NCBI GenBank assembly: GCA_009786195.1
Contig: WQTP01000041.1
Span: 1-37,904 of the forward strand
DNA length: 37,904 nucleotides
Reading direction: 5' to 3'
From: Candidatus Saccharimonadota bacterium
GTDB taxonomy: Bacteria; Patescibacteriota; Saccharimonadia; Saccharimonadales; Saccharimonadaceae
Part shown: positions 7,157-18,100 of the stretch, piece after piece
Layout of the letters: every line of letters starts with the position of its first letter
Numbering within the stretch: position 1 is the first letter of the stretch
Notes under the pieces: model-generated
What the model saw: the letters and a program-made list of their open reading frames with translations, nothing else
Database searches by the model: none
What the model was told of the DNA's origin: nothing
Position numbers and translations under genes: made by a program

Positions 7157-10100
7157 TTAGCCCCCTCCCGAATTAAGATTGATACTCAAAGTGTAAGTGA
7201 TGCTGCCCTGGTAAAGACAAACTGGTAAATTCCAACTGCCACGCGCGCCAAACCAAATTTTGTGATAATCAAAATTAGCCCCACTGTTAGCCGAAGGATT
7301 ATTAGTCGTAAAAATAGAAGTATCAGTGGTCGGTATCCCAAGCCAAGCGTTAGTGGCGGCCGAGGTGCCAATTTGATAACCCCAACTACCATTGTCCAAC
7401 GTATTACTAGTGGTGGCCGAATAGTATGATGCGTTATCTGTGGAACAATAAACCTTGTTGTCGCCACCCGTAGCAGCAAAATCCAGCGAATATCCGTCTC
7501 CCCAAGTGGTACGAGCACCCAACGTCAAATCAACCTGACCAGTGCTGTTGGGCGCGAGATTGATAGTGGGAGAGGAAACGGACAGAGTCAACTCGATACC
7601 GTAATAACTAAAAGCGTCAATCAGAGTATCATTCTCGAGACCATTATCAACCACCAAATCAACCAAATCAACCACATGAGCACCAGTAGTACAAGTGATA
7701 ATCGTATCAGTTAGATCACTCGCGCTCGCCACCAAGCACGGCGCGCCGCCCAAAGTAACCCCCAAACTAATAAACGCAGTTGCCGCGGTCGCATTGGCTG
7801 GTATAAAACTCTCACCAGAAATAGTTACGATCGTACCGCCATCTGTTGTTCCGCGATTTGGGCTGATTGACGAAATGGACATATGATTAATAAACGTAAA
7901 ACCATTAGTGATAGTGTTAGTAATACCAAACTGTTCTACATCAACATCAACCACGCCAACTGCATGCGCGGGGGTCGTAACTCGAATCTGCGTAGGACTC
8001 AACACTACGACGTTAGTAGCGGAAATTCCATCAAAAGTCACCGTAGCGGGTGCGTAAACATCAAAACCAGCACCATTAATAACAACCGAATCACCACCCG
8101 AAATATACCCACGATCCGGACTGAGACCACTGGTAGCTCCTTGGAAAGTATAAGTAAATGCGCCCGGCGCGTTGCGACTCAGCGTGGCCGCGTAATTATC
8201 TTGCAACACTAATATATCCACCGCACCAGGCGCATGCGCTGGCGTTGTTGCTGTAATCGTCGTGCTGTTTACAACCACAATATTCGTGGCCGCTATCCCA
8301 CCGAAAAAGATTTTCGTGTTACCACTTAAGAGGAAATTATTCCCCTTAATAGTAACACTAACTCCACCCACACTTAGCCCACTACTGGGTGATATCGAAA
8401 GTAATACATCCTCGTATAGATACCCACTAGTGATAGCACCAGTGATTGGGTCGATTGAACCACGATAAGTATAATCCGATTCACCATTATCGACAAAAAT
8501 ATCCGAAATCCCACCAGTGTGACTGGCGGTGGTACAAACAATAGTTGTGTTCGTAATATCACTAGCGCTGGCGATATTACAAATCGATCCGCCAATCGTG
8601 ACCACATAACTTTGCCAATAACCCGTCGCATCAACAGTACTAGCTTGGAAAAAGTTACTACCAGTGATAGTAACAACTTGCCCACCAGCGATTGGACCGC
8701 GAATCGGTGAAATTGTATCAACCACCATTGGATTACCATAGTAATAATCGCTCGCGTCCAGTGTTCCCGGTGTAGCTTGAACCCCATTCGCAAAAACTTC
8801 AACATCCACTCGACCCTCACCATTCCCACCCAGATTACTCGGTGGGACAACACAACTAATTTTCGTTTCACTAACTAATGTGGGATTCGAACATACTTGT
8901 CCACCCACCGTCACATTCAACGTTACTGGTACTTCCAATTCATTCGTTAATGTCGTTCCTGATGGCGAAAAAGTACCAAAACCCGCGTTTTCGATAAATT
9001 CACCCGTTACCATATCATAAAAACCATAAACTCCGTCAGTTTCTCTTTGAGCTGGTCGATAATCACGAACCAACACTCGACTACTACCACAAAGAGCATT
9101 ATTGATCTGATAAACAGTTCCGGGAGGTACAGCCCAGTTATTCGAAGAATCTTTATAATTCGGATCTTTACAAATCTGAGCACCATAAACCACACCCTTG
9201 AAACTACTGTATTTGGTTGCTCCGTTCGTCCCATACGCCCCACCGTGACTGAGTGAACCGATCAACATTTCCACTGGATTATTCATACTCACAAATGCCA
9301 CGTTGGCCAAATTAGCTTTAAGTGTTCCGTTCGAATTATAAAGAATAGTTGAACCATTATCCTTAACCACTGAAAAACGATCCACCGTGCCAAAATTAGA
9401 TATCGCATAAGTAGTTCCACTAGCACTGTTATAATCAGAACGCATATTACCACTAGTACAAGCCCAAATATTGAACGCATTACCACTACTAGTGTCACGA
9501 GCACCAAGCATACCCATATTATGGGTGGTTGGAGTACTACAAGCCGTTATATTGTATTTGAAATCCATCACGAACTTCGTACTACCAATTTGACTAAAAC
9601 CAGTTTCCAACCAAGAATCACCATCAAAAACAATTCCTTCGACGGACATGTATTGTTCGGGTGGTGTCGAATAAACACCACCATCGATTTCAATCGTATT
9701 TCCACCCGTGACGGGTCCGAATTTTGGATAAATACTATTCAGACGTAACGCATATTCAAAACCATTATTAACCGTGAATTGATTAATATTATCGATATAA
9801 ACAGTAACATTCTTTTTACCCAAAGAAAGTCCCGACGGAGTATGACAAGTTAATTCTGTATCACTAACCACGTCAACACCAGTACAGGGTCGTCCATCGA
9901 TTAGAACTTGAGTTTGAGTATCCGGCGAAACCCCACCGGGGATAGTCGCATCGATCGTGAATGTGCCACTAACAGTTGTACCACCAGTAATCGTACCACT
10001 ACCGACGTTCCCGTGGAATTGACGAGTAGCCAGGTCGACCACACCATACTCGCCAGTTGAGGTTTTTCTAACTGGAACGAAATTATGGTCAATTAGTGTT

Positions 10101-10774
10101 CCCGAATAAGTTCGCATTTGATAAAATGTCCCCCGATAATATCCAGCCGGACTAGCTGAACGACCAATCCAGATATTAGCGGATACAGTGGGCGCAGTGC
10201 CAAAAGCCGCCCCCATTGATCCGTTAACGTGGAAACTTCTAGCCCAGTCGAGCGTCATATCATTCTTGACCCCAACATTAACCAGTGCCGTCAGTGCTGT
10301 AGAAGCGGTAGCGCCAGCATAAGCAGTATAAGCGCCACTTGCACCCGCCACTCTAGCAAAACCAAATCTTTGACTTCCCGAACTATCAGAATTACCAAAA
10401 ACAACATTATCCGTCGAAGTATTAGAAGTATCCATCAAAAAACGCGCATTAATCGAATGATTTAGTTGACTAACTCCTGTATCAATATACGATGCTCCAT
10501 CAAATATCAGCGCTTCCACACGTTCATAATCACCCTTGAACCCACTACCAGTTACTGTAATAACCGTACCCCCCGCAATCGAACCGTTGTTGGGACTAAT
10601 ATTCGTTACCGTCAGTGCGACAGCCTGAACACTAAGCGGCGCCCTAAGACCCAAAAAAATCAACGAAAATACCACGATGGCGAACACAAAAAATACTCGA
10701 CGCAAAAAATTGTCTTTGCCAATTTGAAAACGTCTAGACCTTGCAGCAGTCTTCCTGAAACACTTGTTGGCCAT
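7157..10774 (-). CDS. Giant secreted IPT/TIG adhesin with nested lectin-like domains
   Basis: 1205 residues. The signal segment is at about 26-52. Six IPT/TIG modules follow, recognisable by I-S-P-x-x-G-x2-G-G-x2-V-x-I-x-G and (C/A)TTPAHxxGxVDV patterns (starts near 55, 345, 685, 790, 881 and 963). The first two are interrupted by concanavalin A/LamG-like domains (about 85-270 and 378-610; IFDGASYIDTG and VFDGDSWLETG). The C-terminus (about 1061-1205) is a WxL-like domain (GYSLDF, SWGYQIG, ITYTLSINL) with no TM. A surface adhesin or glycan-binding role is inferred. An extended -10 TGCTAAAAT (10791..10783) ends 8 nt before the ATG, so the mRNA is nearly leaderless. It is the first gene of surface operon 1. 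Confidence 0.75.
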   Translation of the reverse strand: MANKCFRKTAARSRRFQIGKDNFLRRVFFVFAIVVFSLIFLGLRAPLSVQAVALTVTNISPNNGSIAGGTVITVTGSGFKGDYERVEALIFDGASYIDTGVSQLNHSINARFLMDTSNTSTDNVVFGNSDSSGSQRFGFARVAGASGAYTAYAGATASTALTALVNVGVKNDMTLDWARSFHVNGSMGAAFGTAPTVSANIWIGRSASPAGYYRGTFYQMRTYSGTLIDHNFVPVRKTSTGEYGVVDLATRQFHGNVGSGTITGGTTVSGTFTIDATIPGGVSPDTQTQVLIDGRPCTGVDVVSDTELTCHTPSGLSLGKKNVTVYIDNINQFTVNNGFEYALRLNSIYPKFGPVTGGNTIEIDGGVYSTPPEQYMSVEGIVFDGDSWLETGFSQIGSTKFVMDFKYNITACSTPTTHNMGMLGARDTSSGNAFNIWACTSGNMRSDYNSASGTTYAISNFGTVDRFSVVKDNGSTILYNSNGTLKANLANVAFVSMNNPVEMLIGSLSHGGAYGTNGATKYSSFKGVVYGAQICKDPNYKDSSNNWAVPPGTVYQINNALCGSSRVLVRDYRPAQRETDGVYGFYDMVTGEFIENAGFGTFSPSGTTLTNELEVPVTLNVTVGGQVCSNPTLVSETKISCVVPPSNLGGNGEGRVDVEVFANGVQATPGTLDASDYYYGNPMVVDTISPIRGPIAGGQVVTITGSNFFQASTVDATGYWQSYVVTIGGSICNIASASDITNTTIVCTTASHTGGISDIFVDNGESDYTYRGSIDPITGAITSGYLYEDVLLSISPSSGLSVGGVSVTIKGNNFLLSGNTKIFFGGIAATNIVVVNSTTITATTPAHAPGAVDILVLQDNYAATLSRNAPGAFTYTFQGATSGLSPDRGYISGGDSVVINGAGFDVYAPATVTFDGISATNVVVLSPTQIRVTTPAHAVGVVDVDVEQFGITNTITNGFTFINHMSISSISPNRGTTDGGTIVTISGESFIPANATAATAFISLGVTLGGAPCLVASASDLTDTIITCTTGAHVVDLVDLVVDNGLENDTLIDAFSYYGIELTLSVSSPTINLAPNSTGQVDLTLGARTTWGDGYSLDFAATGGDNKVYCSTDNASYYSATTSNTLDNGSWGYQIGTSAATNAWLGIPTTDTSIFTTNNPSANSGANFDYHKIWFGARGSWNLPVCLYQGSITYTLSINLNSGGG

Positions 10775-10841
10775 CGTTAATTATTTTAGCATTAACGTAG
10801 TAAACCCACAAATCACGAACAAACAATAAGATACGGAAAAT

Positions 10842-11906
10842 CTACTTCTCAAACAACCCATCATGTCGGCGGTTGTTGTAGATCATCGTTGGGATTTTTT
10901 TAGTTCTGATTTTGTTATCAACGATATCGCGATTTTTATTAACGATTTTTTTCACCTGATTCGAATCGACCAATTTAATAATTTCCACTACTTCTTGGTC
11001 AGTATAACCAAAATCAGTTAACCAATCATTCAAAACCTTGCGCGCCGTCGCATCCGTATAAGTATAATTAAAAGCGTTTTGGAAATTATCACCGTCGGTC
11101 GTGTTGCCGGTAAATATGCGATCAATAATCAACCAATCAACTGGTCGTATTGCACTATCCAACGGATTCAGCAATCGCGCCGCTTCAATGTAACGACTGA
11201 TCAAATGAGAATTAGCAAAACGATCGCGAATCGGATAAACTAACATCGCTACGTTATATTTATCCATAAAACCGCTTTCTTTCTGAGCAATATAAGAGCG
11301 TCGACAAATGATGCATCCTGGGTCCATAACATCGAGCGCTATGGGTTTACTAGCGTCGTATTTGTTGAAATATGAGGGATTTTCAGGAAGAAAATCGCGT
11401 GCATCCCAAGTTCTCATGCGCGTTGGAATAGCCGCGATAGCTCCACCAAATTCAATGAACCAATTACCTGTCCATTGAAACGGATTTTCGAAGAAACTAA
11501 TTGGCTGACTATCGATGCTACAGGATTCGCTGGTACTTAGGGCGCAGGCGCTCGGTTGCGACGGATTGCAAGTATCATAAACATACAGCGATATCAACGA
11601 TTTTACGCCAACTAGTAGCGACCAAATCGTGATAAAGATTATCAACACCGAGACGATTTCAATAATGGCCGACAGGGGTTTAACCCAAGTTGGATGTTTG
11701 ATAACAACTTTGCGGAGAATTGAATTTTTAACATCATCCTTGAACGTTGAATCGCATTTTCGAAACGTCGCTCGACGCGACACACAGTACGTAGATTTCT
11801 TGAACAATTTCCAAATACTGTCCGCAGCTTTTTTGTTAAAAATACGAATAATCGGCAGCGACAAAACACAGATTGCTAGGACTATAAAAGCAGCAATACA
11901 AACCAT
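10842..11906 (-). CDS. Membrane-anchored DsbA-like thiol-disulfide oxidoreductase
   Basis: 354 residues. TM segments lie at about 3-21 and 79-103. A Cys-containing linker (113, 121, 129) leads to a thioredoxin-fold domain (about 185-350) with the CxxC centre C198-I-I-C201 (MDPGCIICRRSY) and a likely cis-proline loop in KIPTMIYNN. It probably oxidises cysteines in exported proteins. Its place between the two giant surface genes, which contain paired Cys in their IPT modules, fits a folding role for them. A TATACT box with extended TG (11921..11916) ends 9 nt before the ATG, near-leaderless. A thiol isomerase or reductase role is possible. Confidence 0.65.
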   Translation of the reverse strand: MVCIAAFIVLAICVLSLPIIRIFNKKAADSIWKLFKKSTYCVSRRATFRKCDSTFKDDVKNSILRKVVIKHPTWVKPLSAIIEIVSVLIIFITIWSLLVGVKSLISLYVYDTCNPSQPSACALSTSESCSIDSQPISFFENPFQWTGNWFIEFGGAIAAIPTRMRTWDARDFLPENPSYFNKYDASKPIALDVMDPGCIICRRSYIAQKESGFMDKYNVAMLVYPIRDRFANSHLISRYIEAARLLNPLDSAIRPVDWLIIDRIFTGNTTDGDNFQNAFNYTYTDATARKVLNDWLTDFGYTDQEVVEIIKLVDSNQVKKIVNKNRDIVDNKIRTKKIPTMIYNNRRHDGLFEK

Positions 11907-11940
11907 AACTTTAAAAGTATATCACATTACTCAACTAGAA

Positions 11941-12017
11941 TGGTACGCCCGACAGGATTCAAACCTGCGACCTTTGGTACCGGAAACCAACGCTCTATTC
12001 AGCTGAGCTACGGGCGC
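11941..12017 (-). tRNA. tRNA-Arg (anticodon CCG), CCA encoded
   Basis: A cloverleaf is readable: acceptor GCGCCCG/CGGGCGT, D arm GCTC...GAGC, anticodon stem TTGGT/ACCAA with loop TTCCGGT (anticodon CCG, codon CGG), T arm GCAGG-TTTGAAT-CCTGT, discriminator A and genomic CCA. A TATAAT box at 12032..12027 lies 9 nt upstream. Confidence 0.93.
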
Positions 12018-12026
12018 GCATTAGTC

Positions 12027-12032
12027 ATTATA
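12027..12032 (-). promoter_or_regulatory. -10 box of tRNA-Arg
   Basis: A perfect TATAAT on the minus strand, 9 nt from the tRNA 5' end. The expected -35 position is occupied by the TTTTCCACAGAAT motif (12045-12058) rather than by a TTGACA-like hexamer. Confidence 0.55.
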
Positions 12033-12044
12033 CAACGTCATTAA

Positions 12045-12080
12045 ATTCTGTGGAAAAATTTAACATAATTTCTGTGGAAA
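12045..12080 (+). promoter_or_regulatory. Two direct copies of a TTCTGTGGAAA motif (DnaA-box-like)
   Basis: ATTCTGTGGAAAAA (12045-12058) and TTTCTGTGGAAA (12069-12080) are repeated 25 bp apart. The complement TTTTCCACA resembles a DnaA box. A third copy lies at 22540-22552 upstream of the locus 2 WxL-like promoter at an almost equal distance from the -35 box. Confidence 0.5.
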
Positions 12081-12105
12081 GGTTGATTTTGACTCGTTTT
12101 CGTCC

Positions 12106-12134
12106 TTGCAAATTAAAAGCGTTATTGATAAAAT
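12106..12134 (+). promoter_or_regulatory. Promoter of the locus 2 giant gene
   Basis: TTGCAA (12106-12111), a 17-bp spacer and TAAAAT (12129-12134). The start near 12141 leaves a leader of about 38 nt containing GAGAGGG, which supports the ATG at 12179 as the gene start. Confidence 0.6.
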
Positions 12135-12178
12135 TAGTGAACGGGATAAGTGTAAGGCGAGAGGGTAAGAATATATTA

Positions 12179-15100
12179 ATGAAATTACGCCACGTGTGTT
12201 TTGGTATCATGAAAGGTCCAGGACACATCCGGCGAAAATATCTCGGTGTTTTTGTTGTTGCCAATCGGGGTCGTGCTCGATGGAGACGACGTCCTGATAT
12301 TGCGGGATGGCTAAAGCGCAAATGGCGAGAGTGTTCTGCTCGTTTTGCTGCTGCTGGTCCTTTAGTTGTTGTTGCGGTTGTAGGTATTTTTGTTTTTGTC
12401 GCTAATGCTGCTGTGGGTGATATATCGTTATCCCCACCGACTGGTCCGGCGACTGGTGGTACTATCGTCACTATGACTTCGGGAGCTGGTGGTTCGGCTG
12501 TTTGGTCCAATCAGGTTATTAATTTTCCATTTGGCGGTTCGGCTGGGACGACTGGTATGGAACAGACTTTTACAGCACCAGTAGCGGGACTTTATAAATT
12601 AGAAGTTTGGGGTGCTCAGGGGGGTAATGCTCCAACTGGTGGTCAGGGGGGTAAGGGTGGTTATAGTACTGTAACAGTTCAACTAAATGCTGGACAAATC
12701 ATTTATATTTCTTCGGGGGGTCAGGGTGGAGCTGCGAACGCGAGTACTGGAATTGGTGGGTGGAATGGTGGTGGTGGGACGAACAATAACACTGGTGGTG
12801 GGGGTGGTGGTGCTAGTCACATTTCACTCTCGAGCGGATTACTTAGTAACGCAACTGTACGTACGAATTTATTAGTCGCAGCTGGTGGTGGGGGTGGTAC
12901 GCAAAACAATGGTAACGCGGGTTGTCATGGTGGTTGGGGTGGTGGTACTACTGGTGGATCATCACAATCCAATGTTGGTGGTGCTGGTGCGTGTACGGGA
13001 AATGGTGCTAGTGGTGGTACTCAAACTGCTGGGGGTACTACTTTGGCTAGTCAAGGTGCAAGTGGTTCAGCTGGTCAGGGTGCTACTAGTACACAACAGG
13101 GAGGATCTATTTATGCGGGTGGTGGAGGAGGTGGTTATTTCGGTGGTGGTGCTGCTAATGGAACTGGTGGTGGAGGAGGTGGTGGATCGGGTTGGTTACG
13201 CACAGCGGCGCTCAATAGTGTTGCGATCACAAATAGTAGTACGATAGCTGGTAACTCAACTATTACTGAACCGAACGGTACAACAGCGACCGGTCATACT
13301 GGTGCTGGTTACGCTCGGGTGACGATTCTGTCAGCGGGTCTCTTCGTTAAACCAACTGTTCAGTTTGGCTCAGTGACAATTGCTGATGCTAACGTGACTT
13401 GGTGTAATTATAACGGGTCGACTTGTACGAATGGTGGTGCACCGAATACTGTAACATTTATCACGCCGGCACGCGGTTCGTTGCCGGCCACTAATAATGT
13501 TTGGTTGACTTTTGATCCTAGTAAAACTGGTGAGTTTACTTATTATACGCCAGCAACTTCTTATACTCATTTATGTTTAGCCGCTAACGGCGTTGATTGG
13601 GTTAGTCAGCGTAGTATCGCGGCTAATACAGCGACCATCTGTCGTATCGTTCTTAATAATGCGTTTAGTGGCACGATTAGTTTAGCTGATAGTTATGCTA
13701 GTAACATTAATCCTAGTTTGTCGGGTAGTTTTGCGAGTGCGGATTCACGTTTTAACGCGGGTACAGCGACATTTACGGTTGATTATACGGATACTTATAA
13801 TTCGACTGGTCAAACATTAACGTATACTTATACTTCGCCAGCGTGGAATACGTTAATCAGTAATTGGAATCCTGATGGTAGTAATCAGGTTAATTTGATG
13901 AGACCGACCCTAACGGCCACTGCGGTATCCAATAGTGGTGTGCCGGATATTGTGCTGGCGGGTGATAATTTAGTTTTGAGTATTTTAGCGGAATCATACA
14001 AAATTATTCCACCGGATCGTTTTTCCGAATTATCTGAATCGATGTTATCAATTACAACTTATGGGGCGATTTATAATGGAACTATTACTATTTCAGAAGA
14101 TTTATCAAATAGTGATTGTGCGGGGGGTAGTTCAGTTCCGTGTTTGTCGGGTGTGTTTAATTCGACCACGATTAATTTTGGTAGTTTGGGGTTGAATGGT
14201 GCTGATTATACGGGTTTACGTTATACTCCAAAAACGACCGCGGTGTCGCCAAATTACATTATTATCAAAGGTAGTAGTGCTGGTCCGAATATTACGAATG
14301 ATTCAATAAATATTCACGTTATTCCAAAAGTTATGTTGATCACTGGTCCGTTAGAGATTTCGCGTGGTGAGACACATGAATACACAGTAACTGTGTATTC
14401 TCCTGATTTTAATATTTTAACGTTGGATGATTTTTTGAACGGGACGGGAATTTTGGCCGGTGGTGTGTTTTCTGATACTTCAGCGACTAATGGTTATCCG
14501 GGCGGAACTTTTTCGGGTGGTAAATATTATGATGTAAGTAGTTGTACGATTGGGACGCTAAGTACGAGTGCTTGTGTGCGTACTTTTACCTATACAGCGC
14601 CGAGTAATCTGGTAAATACTTCATCGTATATTCGTTTGGATATTAATGCCGAAACTGGTGATTTTGCATTTTTGAATGTTGATGTGGTTGCGGATGCGTT
14701 GACGTTTGCTTGTAGCGCAAGTAATCCAACTTGTACGATTGCATATGTTGGTGAATCGCAGATTTATGATGTGCGTCCAAACGGTGTATTTACTGGGTCG
14801 ACCGTATTATCATCACCAGATGCAAGTTCGAGTTTTGGTTCTAGTAGTACAATCTCGTGGTCAAATAGTTCTGGTGCTTCTGGAGTTAGTTATACCCCGG
14901 GTGCTCCTGGGCGGTATGTGTTGAGTGCAAATGTAACTAGTAGTCCAGATCCAAATATGAATGGAAAAACTTTTTATAGTAATTCAACTGATTCATTGAA
15001 TGATTATATTTGGGTAATCGCGAATAAAACAACATTCTTTACGGGGGATGATACTATTCCAAATGGTGGTAGTGGTACTTATACTTTAGCGCTCAATGGT

Positions 15101-18100
15101 CCTTTTGTTGGAACAGTTATTCTATCCGATAATGATACAGTAAATGGTATACCTCAGGGTGGAACATTTGATAATGGTGGTATTTGTGATTTTACATTTT
15201 CAAATTATAGTCCTTCGACTAATACTTCGACTTGTACATTTACCTATACACCAACTATCGCAGCAGAAGAACGTACGATTACACTAGCACCGGGATTTCC
15301 GCCCGAATTTGCGCGTCCGATGGATATTGATCCGATTGATATTACGGTTTATGGTTTTCCGGATATTCGATTTATTAATCCGATCGAAGGTCCATCGATC
15401 GGTGATAACACAGTTTGGATCACTGGGGCGGGGTTAAAGGGTGTTTCGTTTATCACTTTTGGTGGAGAAATTGATGGAATAACAAATGAAGTGATGGGTG
15501 GATCACCGTGCACAAATCTACACATTATCAGTGATACGATCGTAACGTGTAACGCACCAGCACACGTGGCGGGTCAGGTGAATGTGTTTGCGAATAATAT
15601 TATCCCACCGGATGATATTGATAATACTGATCCGAATAATCCGATCATAACACCCCGCGATCCGGTGCAGTACACATATTTTGAAGTAGCGGAAGATTTT
15701 GTTAATGAATGTTACGTGGGGGGTGTTTGGACGACTGAACCACGAGTTGCACCGGGTACGACGGTTAATTGTCGAGTAGTTTTGGATGGTCGTTGGAATG
15801 GTCCTGTACAATTATCTGATGATTGGCACGATACGATTGATCCAGGATTAAAGGGTACTTTTACATCGAGTGATTCGCGATTTAATTCTAGTACAAGTAC
15901 GTTTTCTGTAACATACACAGATACGGTTGATAGTACGGGTCAAACTTTGAATTATACTTGGACATCACCCAGTTGGAATACACTAAAAAGTTATTGGATA
16001 TCCGATGGAAGTAACGAGGATGATTTGTGGTGGCCACTGATTAATGTGGAAATTCCGATTGATGAATATGAATCGATTTATCTAACTTCGTCTGGTGACG
16101 ATGTGGTTTTTGGTATGTTAGCCCAAGAATACTTTATGGAACTAAATGGGGTTTTTCCGTTCTTTTGCACGGGTTGTGAAATCGCATTTAACCTATCAAC
16201 CTATGGCGCACCATACGAAGGGACCATTGCTTTATCGGAAAATCTGAGTAGTAGTGATAATTCATCAGGTACACCCGGTGTGTTTGGTGCTGAGGGGGTT
16301 TTTGGAAATAACGTAATTCACTTTTCGGGTAGTGATGGTGCAGTTTCAGGTTTTGGTTTTGTTCCAAATACAACAGCCACGGGTAGTAACTTTATTCGAA
16401 TTTGTGGTACAAGTAGCACTCCATCTATTTCTGATAGTTGTTTTGATATTTCGCCGATTATTGATGCGGGGATAAAAATCACCCCAGCGCCGAATTCAAC
16501 ATCGTTAGCGCGTGGGGGCACAGGAACTTACACACTTGAAATTACGATTGGTCCAACTTGGGGTGGTACGATTCAATTATCTGATGTGTTCAATATTGGA
16601 GGATCAGGTAACGGAGTGTTCGCTGATGTAACGACGGGTCCAAATCCAGTAGGAACTTTTAATCCTAGTACAAATACTTATACGTTTTCGTCGGGTGAAA
16701 CATACATTCGTACTTTTACTTATACTTTGCGTGATGATAGTGTGAGCGGACCACTTTTCCCATCATATATTATGCAATTAACCGCTGAATCAAATAGTCC
16801 AAATAATCATGCGTATACGAATGTTTATGTTGATGCAAATCGGATTATGACAAAGTGTAGTTTGAGTTATCCAAATTGTACGATTGCTTATGTTGGAGTT
16901 TTGCAGGATTATGCGCTCCAACCCAACGGTATGTTGGTTGGTACGGGTAGTGTGAGTGCTAGTGACGCTGGGCTACTTGGCACTGCTACTTGGTCAGCGG
17001 CAGCACCCTTCACTATGTCATATACCCCAACCGCGCCAGGTCGACAAATAATTACTACCACAATCACGAATAGTGTTAATTCTGGTTTAATTGGAAAAAG
17101 TTTTCAATCTACTGCGAGCGATTCATTAAATGATCATATTTGGGTGATGGCGAATCAAATGACGATTACTGGACCAAGTTATCTACGTTATGGAGTAACT
17201 GGAACTTTTACACTAACAATGAATGGTCCATTTATCGGAACTATTGATTTATCTGATTTATTAGGTGGGAGTCCAGCGGGTGGTGTTTTCTCGCCGGATG
17301 ATCTTTGTACTTTTGACCTACTCGATTACGATTTTGCGACTAATACAACTTCTTGTAACTTTGATTATACCCCGGATCTATTCGAGTATATGACTAACGT
17401 AGTATTATCACCATCAACTAATAGTTACATCGGTCCGATGAGCGGCACATCACTATCAGTCACGATCTATGGACGACCAATTATCGACACAGTTTCACCG
17501 GATTCTGGACCAACTATCGGGGGGATTGGTTTTGATATTAGTCACGATCCAAACGGTATCATCATAGTTTCGGGCACAAATCTAGCAACTGGTAGCGCAC
17601 TCAACTTTGATAGTTTGTTTATGGGAAATATCCCAGTTAATCTAAGTAGTATCAATATCATCGATGATGATAATATCTCATTTGTCCCACCCCCCAATGC
17701 GGCTGGGGGTGTCGATGTGACTGTGGGTGTTGGACCTAGGATCTATCATCATCCCGATTATTATACTTATATTCCAGAACTCATCAGTATCAACCCGACC
17801 CTGGGTCCAACGACGGGGGGTCAGGGTTTTGGAGTTAGCTATGATCCGAACGGTGTAGTAACAATTACCGGAAATGATATAACGGGTGCATCCAGATATT
17901 CGGATGGTACAAATCAGTATTATGGTTTAGGTTGGTTGGATTTTAACGGATCACAGTATATTGATACTAACGTTAATCAACTAGGTAACACTACTATGAC
18001 ACTCGATGCAACGCGCAACAGTGGTCAATACGTCGCAGGAGTATTAGTCGCCGGTGATTATTATGTAATTACACTACCAACCAGCGGATTTATGTTACCA

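Noticed and set aside
12045-12080. Replication origin, because of DnaA-box-like TTTTCCACA.
   Set aside because: Only two copies, no AT-rich unwinding region and no dnaA/dnaN nearby.
12050-12178. GTG start of the giant gene at 12050.
   Set aside because: It lies upstream of the best promoter, inside the repeated TTCTGTGGAAA motif, and has no ribosome binding site; the ATG at 12179 follows GAGAGGG.
12600-13200. Repetitive GGT-rich stretch considered as a CRISPR-like or minisatellite array.
   Set aside because: There is no regular repeat/spacer period; the frame is open and encodes a Gly-rich domain with a recognisable core.
15518-15918. Minus strand open frames inside the giant gene.
   Set aside because: They have no ribosome binding site, family pattern or promoter, and the + strand frame is clearly coding.
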